DNA from: Bdellovibrionales bacterium
GTDB taxonomy: Bacteria; Bdellovibrionota; UBA1018; CAIPTA01
DNA length: 14,744 nt
Direction: 5' to 3'
Assembly: GCA_021730855.1 (NCBI GenBank)
Contig: JAKFYM010000230.1
Coordinates: 1-14,744, forward strand
A model generated the notes under the pieces. That model was not told the origin of the DNA. It saw nothing but the letters and a program-made list of their open reading frames with translations, and ran no database searches. Made by a program: the position numbers and the translations under genes. Below, in pieces: positions 1 to 6,592 of the stretch; positions within the stretch are counted from its first letter, which is position 1, and each line of letters begins with the position of its first letter.

Positions 1-212
1 GCCATTTCCTTGGAGTAATCAAAAGCACTCAACTTATAGCCACGCCGAGCAAGCTGCAATGCATGACCACCTGTTCCAGCAGAAACGTCTAATACCCTTT
101 CGATCCGGGAGCGGCCGAACTTATTGAACACAGCTTCAATAAAATCGCACTCACCCGAGTAGTCTTTCTCTCGGTAGAGAAGATCGTAGACCTCGGAGTA
201 TTTATTGAACAT
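1..212 (-). CDS. Class I SAM-dependent methyltransferase, N-terminal part (cut by window edge)
   Basis: About 70 residues are visible, read on the minus strand from an ATG at 210-212. The protein begins MFNKYSEVYDLLY, a typical opening of small-molecule methyltransferases in which a YD..Y segment precedes the Rossmann core. Motif I follows at about residues 39-48 as VLDVSAGTGGH, the SAM-binding glycine loop; DVSAGTG replaces the more usual D-G-CGTG. The frame stays open to base 1, so most of the enzyme lies outside the window. The Shine-Dalgarno is poor: AAGG directly abuts the ATG. No better in-frame ATG lies just upstream, although a TTG does. The substrate cannot be told from this fragment. 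The next gene upstream is tRNA-Leu, more than 450 bases away. Confidence 0.8.
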   Translation of the reverse strand, partial: MFNKYSEVYDLLYREKDYSGECDFIEAVFNKFGRSRIERVLDVSAGTGGHALQLARRGYKLSAFDYSKEM

Positions 213-408
213 CCTTAAACTTTTGCCACAACCATGCCCTCGGATCAAATCTTTTCGGGCGATCTCTAGGCGGCTTAGGGAGCGGATGGTAGTGAACCGG
301 ATTGACTCGGGCCGCTCCGCGCATTCCAAAACTATTGAACTGTAGTGGGGGCTCTACCACCGGCTCCAAGGAGGGGGCCGCAGATTCAAGGGTGAGACTA
401 ATTGCTGG
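213..408. other. Non-coding stretch with hairpins between methyltransferase and tRNA-tail repeats
   Basis: I see no credible gene here. A perfect 7-bp inverted repeat, GGAGCGG (279-285) and CCGCTCC (312-318), could form a stem with a small inner CCG/CGG pairing. A second relation is looser: 279-298 and the reverse complement of 350-367 both contain GGAGC followed by G(A/G)TGGTAG, giving imperfect inverted repeats about 90 bases apart. Any promoter for the methyltransferase would have to lie here, but I cannot pick one with confidence. A frame open through 302-658 crosses the repeats and is not believable as a protein. Confidence 0.5.
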
Positions 409-683
409 GGACGAGAATCACTCGGCCCATCCATGGGCCTCGCCCCTTACGGGGCGCTACGGCTCTGCCTTCGCGTGCAAAAGTCGCCTCCTGGCGACTT
501 TTGTCACTCGACCTTCCCTGAACCTCTTCCCTCTCGGGGCGCTACGGCTTTGCCTTCACGTGCCAAAAGGCGATCCTCGCCTTTTGGTCGAACTCGTACG
601 ACAACTTCTCATCAGCATCTTCGGCACACAAAAAAGCCCAAAGCGCTTTGCGCTTTAGGCTTTTTTGGTGCCGAGGACGAGAA
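409..683 (-). repeat. Tandem tRNA-tail repeats downstream of tRNA-Leu (three degenerate units)
   Basis: Three units follow one another, starting at 418, 504 and 588 (lengths about 86, 84 and 96). The tRNA's own T-arm copy starts at 684. Each unit begins (plus strand) with a T-arm-derived string: TCACTCG, TCACTCG and TCGAACTCGTACG; the last matches the tRNA exactly over 13 bases (588-600 and 684-696). Each unit ends in a strong hairpin: AAAAGTCGCC/GGCGACTTTT (479-502), CCAAAAGGCG/CGCCTTTTGG (563-587) and the tRNA terminator (630-666). The first two units also share GGGGCGCTACGGCT and TGCCTTC. The outer edge at 409-419 repeats another tRNA piece, GGACGAGAATC (also 675-685). The hairpin stems differ in sequence but remain fully paired. 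The arrangement recalls the rtT repeats after E. coli tyrT, though no homology is implied. Confidence 0.7.
630..666 (-). terminator. Intrinsic terminator of tRNA-Leu
   Basis: On the minus strand, GCC-AAAGCGC-type arms (636-646 and 650-660) close a 3-base loop with a single mismatch near the base, followed by six T residues (complement of 630-635). The A-tract and T-tract also pair, so the structure is symmetric and could act in both directions. The stem begins at the very last base of the encoded CCA end, so termination immediately follows the tRNA. Flanking TCGGCAC (621-627) and GTGCCGA (668-674) extend the inverted symmetry into the acceptor sequence. Confidence 0.85.
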
Positions 684-756
684 TCGAACTCGTACGCCGC
701 TGTGAGGCAGCGCAGGATTTTAAGTCCTGTGTGTCTACCAATTCCACCACCCCGGC
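666..756 (-). tRNA. tRNA-Leu, anticodon UAA
   Basis: Read on the minus strand, the gene starts GCCGGGG and ends CCTCGGC-A-CCA, giving a seven-pair acceptor stem with one G-T pair; the CCA end is encoded (666-668). The anticodon stem CAGGA/TCCTG encloses a loop with anticodon TAA at 722-720. There is a long class II variable arm with stem CGCTG/CAGCG, as expected for leucine tRNAs. The T-arm is ACGAG-TTCGATT-CTCGT. Length is 91 bases including CCA. It decodes UUA, and by wobble UUG. A terminator follows directly, then the tail repeats. I could not fix its promoter: the 140 bases upstream lack a convincing -35/-10 pair. Confidence 0.96.
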
Positions 757-895
757 TAATAATAAGGATGTGCAGGAAATGAGAGCCCTCAAACTAATAC
801 GACTTGCTCGCAATGAAAAGCCCGGGGCTTGGCCAATCGCGTAGTTTTTGCGGGTTTTTGGCCATTAACTCGAGTCTCAGTCCCTATTACGGAGC

Positions 896-926
896 AAAAA
901 AAAGCCCCTGCGTTCCCGCAGAGGCT
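896..926 (-). terminator. Intrinsic terminator of the HU gene
   Basis: On the minus strand an AGCC-CTGCG type stem (917-926 with 903-912, one mismatch) closes a GGAA tetraloop and is followed by seven to eight T residues (complement of 896-903). It lies about 25 bases after the HU stop codon. It should end HU transcripts and insulate the tRNA gene from them. Confidence 0.9.
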
Positions 927-948
927 CTCGTTTTGAAAAACCGAAATC

Positions 949-1221
949 TTACTTAACGGCTTTTTTGAATTCCATGCCAGGACGGAATTTCGGCACGCTG
1001 TGAGCAGGGATTTTCAATTCAGCGCCGGTTTGCGGATTGCGGCCTTTACGAGCCTTGCGCTTAGCTTTGAAGAAGCTACCGAAACCAACGAGCGTAACCA
1101 CATCACCTTTCTTCACAGACTTCTTGATAATATCAAGGGTGCTGTTGAGAACAGACTCGGCTTGGGTCTTCGAGATGCTGTGTTCTTTCGCCAATTGATC
1201 AACGATTTGTGCCTTGTTCAT
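949..1221 (-). CDS. hup: HU-family DNA-binding protein
   Basis: This is a 90-residue protein of the normal HU length. It would form a dimer that bends DNA without strict sequence specificity and helps compact the nucleoid. The N-terminal helices start MNKAQIVDQLA; the core signature GFGSFFKAKRKARKGRNP spans residues 47-64 and includes the beginning of the basic DNA-grasping arm. The arm proline in NPQTG and the closing segment PKFRPGMEFKKAV are all present. The ATG at 1221 is preceded by GGAGGA about nine bases upstream, a good ribosome binding site. The gene lies 97 bases after recQ and ends in its own intrinsic terminator, so it is probably also transcribed on its own. An AT-rich stretch near 1283-1306 may hold that promoter, but I cannot assign clear boxes. 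HU and IHF subunits are related; the sequence reads as homodimeric HU. Confidence 0.95.
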   Translation of the reverse strand: MNKAQIVDQLAKEHSISKTQAESVLNSTLDIIKKSVKKGDVVTLVGFGSFFKAKRKARKGRNPQTGAELKIPAHSVPKFRPGMEFKKAVK

Positions 1222-1318
1222 TTCCTAGTATCCTCCAAAAGAGTTCGTTACCACCTGCGGAATCCCGCTCTGTACCGCGTTTCGCAGATTTTATTTATCA
1301 AAAAACGCTATCAGGATT

Positions 1319-2671
1319 TCAGGCATGGTCAAGATTTTTTCCGAAAGCTTTTTCTTTTTTCTCCAACCATTCCATAGGTTGCGCCGCTTTATGTAGCCAC
1401 CAACGCTCACGAGCGCACCATTCTTTCCATTCGCATAGCCAAAACGGTGTGGAAAGCTGCGCCACCGGTTGACAGCGATCACACTTTCCGCATGGCTCTT
1501 GCAAAAGGCCCATTTGCTCCGCCACCGCACCCTTGCGGCAACCTCCTCTGATCCAGGCGCGCCAGAGAGTGAAGAACCTAGCGCGTGCTTGCGTATCCAT
1601 CCGCCAAGCGCGATCCAATTCACTCTTGCGCCAAAAGGCAATGGCGAAAGACTCCCGGCCATCACGGCCCGCACGCCCCACTTCTTGCCAATAGGACTCC
1701 AAATCATAGGGCATCGAAAAATGAATCACCCGCCTCACCTTGGGATAGTCAATCCCCATGCCAAACGCCGAAGTGGCACAAACAATCCGCAATGATCCCT
1801 GCCGAAAAGCCTGAGAGCGTGCACGCCGCAGGGCCGAAGGAAGCCCCGCATGATAGGCAGAAGCGGCAAAGCCAGCACTTCGCAACCAACCAGACACCTC
1901 ATCCGTTTCCCTGCGGCTGGCGCAATACACGAGCGCCGACTCTCCCGCGTCCAGTCCACGCAAAAAAGAAATCAACAACAGCCAACGCATCTTTTCTTCT
2001 TCCAAGGGCAGCACATAACAATGCAAATTCTCGCGCCCTAGAGCGGAGGACACCATACGGAAATCCCCACAAAGTTCCCGCATCCAAGCCTGAGCTTCGT
2101 TTTGCGCCAGGCTGGCAGACAAGGCCAATAGCGGCACTCCCCTCTCCACGAGCCGCCCTACCACCAAGGGTAGGTCTGCATACCCCGTACGAAAATGCCG
2201 CCAATCCTCTAGGCAATGAAATTCATCCAGAGCCAGGAGGTCGGGTGCCTGTCCCAACGCCTCCAAGGCGGCAAAGTAGCCGGAACGCCACCAGAGCAAG
2301 AGGCGCTCCGGAGAAAGGAACACTACCTGCCATTCTCCCGCGGCCATCTTCTCTTCTAGGGCACTGCGTTCGGCAGCGGAGGCGAGGTGCGACCACGCCA
2401 CCACACGCAAGCCCATGGCCGCGCACGCAAGCGCCTGGTCTTCTATGAGCGAAAGCAAAGGGCTCACCACCCAGACGCGCCACTTCCAGGCCAACGCGGG
2501 CAAGCAATAGCAAAGGGACTTGCCATAGCCCGTGGGCAGGTTGGCAAAGATATTTTCTTCCCTAGCCAAGCCTTCCAGCACAACCTTTTGCAAAGGCCGC
2601 AAGCCACCAGGAAGAGACAGCCTAGAGACTGCCACCTCGGCAGCTTTCAGTTTTTGCAAAACATCTGGCAC
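1319..2671 (-). CDS. recQ: RecQ-family ATP-dependent DNA helicase (short form)
   Basis: RecQ enzymes unwind DNA 3'-to-5' in recombination and repair. This protein has 450 residues, against roughly 600 for E. coli RecQ. Visible motifs are Walker A LPTGYGKS (45-52), Walker B DEFHC (149-153, where DEAHC is usual) followed by the aromatic-rich W157-R-H-F loop, motif III SAS (185-187, usually TAT), motif V ATSAFGMGIDYP (299-310) and motif VI QEVGRAGRDG (329-338). Four cysteines at 378, 394, 397 and 400 match the RecQ zinc-binding subdomain. The winged-helix RQC and HRDC domains appear to be missing or reduced to about 50 residues. The start is a GTG without a clear Shine-Dalgarno; it is the only usual start codon between the preceding stop (2717) and the helicase core. 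It lies 45 bases after the membrane-protein gene in the same reading frame, so it is probably co-transcribed. Confidence 0.9.
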   Translation of the reverse strand: MPDVLQKLKAAEVAVSRLSLPGGLRPLQKVVLEGLAREENIFANLPTGYGKSLCYCLPALAWKWRVWVVSPLLSLIEDQALACAAMGLRVVAWSHLASAAERSALEEKMAAGEWQVVFLSPERLLLWWRSGYFAALEALGQAPDLLALDEFHCLEDWRHFRTGYADLPLVVGRLVERGVPLLALSASLAQNEAQAWMRELCGDFRMVSSALGRENLHCYVLPLEEEKMRWLLLISFLRGLDAGESALVYCASRRETDEVSGWLRSAGFAASAYHAGLPSALRRARSQAFRQGSLRIVCATSAFGMGIDYPKVRRVIHFSMPYDLESYWQEVGRAGRDGRESFAIAFWRKSELDRAWRMDTQARARFFTLWRAWIRGGCRKGAVAEQMGLLQEPCGKCDRCQPVAQLSTPFWLCEWKEWCARERWWLHKAAQPMEWLEKKEKAFGKNLDHA

Positions 2672-2716
2672 AAAAGGCCAACGTGCAAAAGGATCGCCAA
2701 GACGGCATCCCGACGT

Positions 2717-3721
2717 TTAGGTACTCGCAAGCACCTGCGGTTCGATTTTTGGACTCCGGAGATAGAAAAAAACGCCGGAAAGGTTCAAGAGAATCTGCAA
2801 GCTCACCAGCATGGTGAAGACCTCTGCGCCATGGCTAGAGCCGGCCAAGCCAAAGAGGGCCGCAAAGGCCACATGCCCCACGCCCAAGCCCGCCGGAGCA
2901 ATGGGAATCGCGGTGGTGAGCAAACCTATGGGGACCAATAAAAAATATTGGTAGGTGGCCATCTGGTTATCGCCCAATGCCTGGGCACAAAGGATCACCA
3001 CCATCACGATCGAAAGGTGGCAAATCGCCGAAAAGAAAATCGCCTGGGCTAGGAGCATGGGTTTCTCCCGATAGCTCGTCCAGGCGTCATAGGCTTGCAA
3101 GACCACCTCACCTAGACGGTTGCGATTCAGGCCTTCCATTTTTTTCCGTAAGGAAGCCAGCGGGCCCCACATCGAAAGCATAATGTAGCTGAAAAAGAGC
3201 ACCACGCTTAAGAACAGCGCCAAAACCCCCAGGGCCACCTTATGTAGCTCCGGGATCGACCAAACCACTTCCCAGTTCAGGAACAAGGGGGAGGCGCTCA
3301 CGATCACCAAGCCAAACACCCCAAGGATGCGATCCAAAAGCACGGAGGTAAGCACCGGCGTTTTTTTCTGGCCCGGGTGATCGGATAGGACATACCAAGC
3401 CTTGATCAAATCTCCGCTCACCGCTCCAGGCATGGTGGTATTAAAAAAGGCCCCGATCATTCCATAACGCGCGAGCTGCAAAGGCGTGAACTCAATCCCC
3501 TGGCCACGCATGAGCAATCCCCAACGGTAGAGGGAAATAATGAGCGCAAAAAGAACCAACCCAATGGAGCCAAGTAGAAAAGGAATGTGCGAGAAACCCC
3601 TTTTCACCACCGATAGGTCTAAGCGTCCGGACTGCACCATGTAAAACAGAATGGCGAAAGAAAACGAAAATTTTAGGATGAGCTTCAAGGCAGGGAAAAA
3701 ATTACTTTTTATTTTTTCCAC
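2717..3721 (-). CDS. UPF0104 / lysylphosphatidylglycerol-synthase-like multi-pass membrane protein (flippase-like)
   Basis: The protein has 334 residues and about eight hydrophobic segments (roughly 11-31, 48-70, 85-100, 132-150, 162-185, 222-249, 258-292 and 300-321). The family signature is visible: N94 and P98-G99 followed by SGDLIKA (102-108), DRILG (130-134) and PAGLGVGH (276-283). This integral domain is shared by the MprF flippase half and by AglD-like proteins and commonly sits among glycosyltransferases. A role in moving or modifying a lipid-linked sugar across the inner membrane is inferred, not shown. No C-terminal aminoacyl-transferase domain is present, so it is not a full MprF. 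The GTG start at 3719-3721 lies inside the end of the amidotransferase gene (13-base overlap), which suggests translational coupling. Confidence 0.85.
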   Translation of the reverse strand: MEKIKSNFFPALKLILKFSFSFAILFYMVQSGRLDLSVVKRGFSHIPFLLGSIGLVLFALIISLYRWGLLMRGQGIEFTPLQLARYGMIGAFFNTTMPGAVSGDLIKAWYVLSDHPGQKKTPVLTSVLLDRILGVFGLVIVSASPLFLNWEVVWSIPELHKVALGVLALFLSVVLFFSYIMLSMWGPLASLRKKMEGLNRNRLGEVVLQAYDAWTSYREKPMLLAQAIFFSAICHLSIVMVVILCAQALGDNQMATYQYFLLVPIGLLTTAIPIAPAGLGVGHVAFAALFGLAGSSHGAEVFTMLVSLQILLNLSGVFFYLRSPKIEPQVLAST

Positions 3722-4416
3722 GCTAGCCTCAGGAAATTCCGAAAGATGGTGCGCGAAATGCTCGGATCAAAAACTTTTTCCGCTTTATCTCGATTCAGGG
3801 CCGGGAAGTTTGGGTCTTCCTTCAAGCGCCGGTCCAAGCTGCGGTTTCCCTCTTCCAGGCCACGCTCTGGGTGGAACTGCACTCCCCACATGGGAGCATC
3901 TTCCAGGGTATAGGCTTGCACAGGGCAGCTAGGGCTCGAGCCCTTCAGCTGAAATCCCTTGGGCAAAGTCGTGACTTCGTCCTTATGGTATTCAAAAGTG
4001 TAGAATTTTTTGGGCAAGCCGGCAAAAAGCTCCGCTTCGGGATCCACTTCCACTTCGACCCATCCATGCTCGGCCACTTTGGCCACATTTGTATGGTGCT
4101 CGCCTCCCATCGCTCGCACAATGAGTTGCTCCCCATAACAAATCCCAAAGGTGGGGATTTTTAAAGCATGCAACTTGCGAATGGCTTCCATTTCGTCGTC
4201 AATCCAAGGGGCCGAGTCATTGATCCGCGTCTTGGAACCCGAAAGCACCACTCCGTCAAAGCCCGAAAGATCCTTGGGAATCGCGCTATCCGGACCACGC
4301 ACCACGGTGATCTCGACCGCGCCTACTTCTTTGGCCACCGACTCCAAATGATGACGAATCTCCGGGCTGCCATGGGGGAGATCAATGGTGTTATCGATGA
4401 CTAGAATTTTTTTCAA
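3709..4416 (-). CDS. Class I glutamine amidotransferase (GMP-synthase-like)
   Basis: This is a stand-alone GATase-1 domain of 235 residues. The nucleophile elbow is FGICYGEQ with Cys93, and the other two triad members are His182 and Glu184 in VQFHPE. The oxyanion region VVLSGSKT (57-64) and the opening ILVIDNT also fit. Such proteins release ammonia from glutamine for a synthetase partner, or hydrolyse gamma-glutamyl compounds. No partner synthetase is visible here, so the substrate is unknown. The first codon appears to be TTG (4414-4416), supported by GGAG seven bases upstream and by an opening (MKKILVIDN) that matches the family's first beta strand. It overlaps the preceding glycosyltransferase gene by 26 bases and the following membrane-protein gene by 13, pointing to one tightly coupled operon. 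Confidence 0.88.
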   Translation of the reverse strand: MKKILVIDNTIDLPHGSPEIRHHLESVAKEVGAVEITVVRGPDSAIPKDLSGFDGVVLSGSKTRINDSAPWIDDEMEAIRKLHALKIPTFGICYGEQLIVRAMGGEHHTNVAKVAEHGWVEVEVDPEAELFAGLPKKFYTFEYHKDEVTTLPKGFQLKGSSPSCPVQAYTLEDAPMWGVQFHPERGLEEGNRSLDRRLKEDPNFPALNRDKAEKVFDPSISRTIFRNFLRLAWKK

Positions 4417-5170
4417 AGCGGAGCTCCACGTACTTCATAAAAATGGAATGAGCTGCATTCACCGATATCACAAATCCAGGAACCCCATCAAGGAAGCCAC
4501 CCTTCCAGAAATAGGTCTCCAAAAATTTACCGATCGGCTTGCATAGGATTCTAATCATAGAACCCCTCTCTCCTCTAGCGCGAGCTACTTTTGCTCCCAA
4601 GCGGGCAAACCGAATGTTTGTCTGCACCTGATCGCCCACGTCGCGAAAAGTATAGTGCAGAAGGTCAGAGGTCATCCGCAGCGAGGGTCCTTTTATCTCG
4701 AGGGCCTCATGCACGGCGGGCTCTGTCCACTTTCCATACTTGCGATGGCAAAGGCGCACCAAATGATTGGGGTACCAACCCCCATGCAGGATCCAGCGCC
4801 CGAGGTACCAAGTCTTGCGGGGAAGCTCCGCCCCCCGATACTGCTGGCCCGCCAAGCTTCCATCTTGCGCCACAAAGCGCTCGATCTCAGCCCGCAAGTC
4901 CGGGCTGACCTCTTCATCCGCGTCCACGAACAGCACCCAGGGATGCACCACCTGCGCCATTGCCCAGTTCTTTTGCTGCCCGTACCCCATCCATTCTTTT
5001 TGCATCACACGCGCGCCATGCGCTTCCGCTATGGCACAGCTGCGATCCGTAGACCCAGAATCCACCATAAGGATCTCGCCCGCCCAAGCTAGGCTTTTCA
5101 GGCAACGAGGGAGATTGTGCTCTTCGTTGAGCGCAATAACTACGGCGGAGAGGGGTGGACGGCTGGCCAT
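4391..5170 (-). CDS. Family 2 glycosyltransferase, WaaE/LgtF-like
   Basis: The protein has 259 residues. The GT-A fold signatures are clear: ALNEEHNLPRCL (13-24), VDSGSTD (36-42) for nucleotide binding, and the metal-binding DADEE (83-87). Further on, GWYPNHLVRL (131-140) and VHEAL (153-157) are typical of the WaaE/KdtX-like group that adds glucose to the LPS inner core. That close assignment rests on remembered motif patterns, so the exact sugar is uncertain. No membrane segment is obvious, so it would act at the cytoplasmic face. The ATG at 5168-5170 follows GGATGGG. It is the first gene of the overlapping trio with the amidotransferase and flippase-like protein, and is divergent from ugd, which makes UDP-glucuronate. 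Confidence 0.88.
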   Translation of the reverse strand: MASRPPLSAVVIALNEEHNLPRCLKSLAWAGEILMVDSGSTDRSCAIAEAHGARVMQKEWMGYGQQKNWAMAQVVHPWVLFVDADEEVSPDLRAEIERFVAQDGSLAGQQYRGAELPRKTWYLGRWILHGGWYPNHLVRLCHRKYGKWTEPAVHEALEIKGPSLRMTSDLLHYTFRDVGDQVQTNIRFARLGAKVARARGERGSMIRILCKPIGKFLETYFWKGGFLDGVPGFVISVNAAHSIFMKYVELRFEKNSSHR

Positions 5171-5266
5171 CCCATCCAGTATAACTGATGTCGCCAGCGA
5201 AAAAGCGCAAAAAACGATGAGGGGCCCTGAGGCTCCGCATTTGCCCTTGGGCTGCAGAGGAGCTCT
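5171..5266. promoter_or_regulatory. Divergent promoter region between glycosyltransferase and ugd
   Basis: Only 96 bases separate two divergent starts. Two -10-like boxes overlap here: TATAAC on the plus strand (5180-5185) and TATACT on the minus strand (complement of 5178-5183). Neither has a strong -35 box at 17 bases. If used, the minus-strand box would place transcription near the glycosyltransferase ATG itself, while the plus-strand one would leave ugd a leader of about 75 bases. Ugd has a good ribosome binding site, AGGAG, four bases before its ATG. The overlap suggests mutually exclusive or jointly regulated use, but this is inference. Confidence 0.4.
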
Positions 5267-6592
5267 ATGAAAATCGCCGTTGTGGGCACAGGATATGTGG
5301 GTCTAGTCGCCGGAACTTGTTTTGCCGAGACCGGGAACGACGTGATCTGTGTGGACATTGATCCCGCCAAGATCGCTAAACTGCAAAAGGGTGAACCCAC
5401 CATTTTCGAGCCCGGCCTAAAAGAACTCATCCTCAAAAACCAAGAGGAAGGCCGCCTCGCATTCACCACGGATCTCAAAGAGGCGGTCACGAAGTCACAG
5501 GTGATTTTTCTCGCCGTGGGCACGCCCTCTTCGGTGGATGGGTCCGCTGATCTTACTGCCGTACAAAAAGTCACTGCAGACGTGGGCACCGCCATGAATG
5601 GCAGCAAGATCATCGTCAATAAATCCACCGTGCCTGTGGGCACGGCCAAAAAAGTGGCCGAAATCCTGCGTGGCCAAACGTCCCATCCCTTTCACGTGGT
5701 CTCCAATCCGGAGTTTCTCAAAGAAGGTTCCGCGATCGACGATTTCCTCAAGCCTGACCGCGTGGTGATCGGTACGGATAGCGATGAAGCCTGGACAGTG
5801 ATGCGCGAGCTCTACGATCCGTTCGTGCGCCAAGGCAATCCCGTCATCCGCATGACCAATCTTTCCGCCGAAATGACGAAGTACGCAGCCAACGCCATGC
5901 TGGCCACGAAAATTTCCTTCATCAACGAAATCGCCCTACTCTGCGATCGCATCGGCGCAGACGTGGAAAGCGTGCGCAGCGGGATCACCTCCGATGTGCG
6001 CATAGGCAAGCATTTCCTCTATCCAGGCCCTGGCTATGGCGGCTCTTGTTTTCCCAAGGACGTAAAAGCCCTGCTGAAAGCCGGCAACGAAGCGGGCTTG
6101 CCGATGCGGATCGTGGCCGCCGCCGAAAAAGCCAATGAACGGCAAAAACAGGTTCTGGCCGAAAAAATGGAGCAGTATTTTGGTGGCACCAGTGCACTGA
6201 AAGGCAAAGTCATTGCGGTCTGGGGCCTAGCTTTCAAACCCAATACCGATGATATGCGCGAAGCTCCCGCCCTCGTCCTCATCGACCACCTACTCAAGGC
6301 CGGAGCGCATGTTCGCGCCTTCGACCCCATTGCCCACGAAACTGCGCCGCAAGCCCTGAAACAACAAGGCAGTGATCTCACGAATTTCCAGCTCAGCCAC
6401 TCGGCTTACCAAGCTCTTGAAGGAGCCGATGCCCTCGCCCTAGTCACGGAATGGAATGAATTCCGCTTGCCAGATTTTGAGCGGATCAAATCACTCCTTA
6501 AGAAACCGGTGATTTTTGATGGGCGCAATATCTGGAAACCAGACTTGCTGAAGAAAAAAGGCTTTACCTATTTTGGTATCGGCCGGGCTTAG
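5267..6592 (+). CDS. ugd: UDP-glucose 6-dehydrogenase
   Basis: This cytoplasmic enzyme oxidises UDP-glucose to UDP-glucuronate with two NAD+, supplying a precursor for acidic surface sugars. The protein has 441 residues, the usual bacterial length. The N-terminal NAD-binding motif is VVGTGYVG (5-12); VGTP (84-87), STVPVGT (120-126) and NPEFLKEG (147-154) follow. The linker helix carries Lys205 in EMTKYAANAMLATK, and the catalytic cysteine is Cys261 in GYGGSCFPKDV. The C-terminal UDP-binding domain includes WGLAFKPNTDDMREAPA. The sequence distinguishes this family from UDP-mannose dehydrogenases only moderately, but the Cys261 context is classic Ugd. Its TAG stop overlaps the stop of the convergent next gene. 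Confidence 0.96.
   Translation: MKIAVVGTGYVGLVAGTCFAETGNDVICVDIDPAKIAKLQKGEPTIFEPGLKELILKNQEEGRLAFTTDLKEAVTKSQVIFLAVGTPSSVDGSADLTAVQKVTADVGTAMNGSKIIVNKSTVPVGTAKKVAEILRGQTSHPFHVVSNPEFLKEGSAIDDFLKPDRVVIGTDSDEAWTVMRELYDPFVRQGNPVIRMTNLSAEMTKYAANAMLATKISFINEIALLCDRIGADVESVRSGITSDVRIGKHFLYPGPGYGGSCFPKDVKALLKAGNEAGLPMRIVAAAEKANERQKQVLAEKMEQYFGGTSALKGKVIAVWGLAFKPNTDDMREAPALVLIDHLLKAGAHVRAFDPIAHETAPQALKQQGSDLTNFQLSHSAYQALEGADALALVTEWNEFRLPDFERIKSLLKKPVIFDGRNIWKPDLLKKKGFTYFGIGRA

Noticed and set aside
418..587. Possible CRISPR-like array
   Set aside because: There are only two or three units with degenerate repeats, and the units are contiguous without unique spacers. No cas gene is near, and the unit starts match tRNA sequence.
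302..705. Two overlapping plus-strand open frames of 118 and 90 codons
   Set aside because: They run through the hairpin repeats and into the antisense of tRNA-Leu. The end of the second (ENRTRTPL) is a well-known kind of false peptide from reading a leucine tRNA backwards. No ribosome site is present.
1585..2448. Long plus-strand frame of 287 codons opposite recQ
   Set aside because: It is fully antisense to a well-supported helicase. Its composition (Pro, Arg, His and Ala rich) is typical of a shadow frame.
2717..3721. Full MprF (lysyl-phosphatidylglycerol synthase) assignment
   Set aside because: Only the membrane domain is present. The C-terminal aminoacyl-transfer domain is absent, so only the broader family name is justified.
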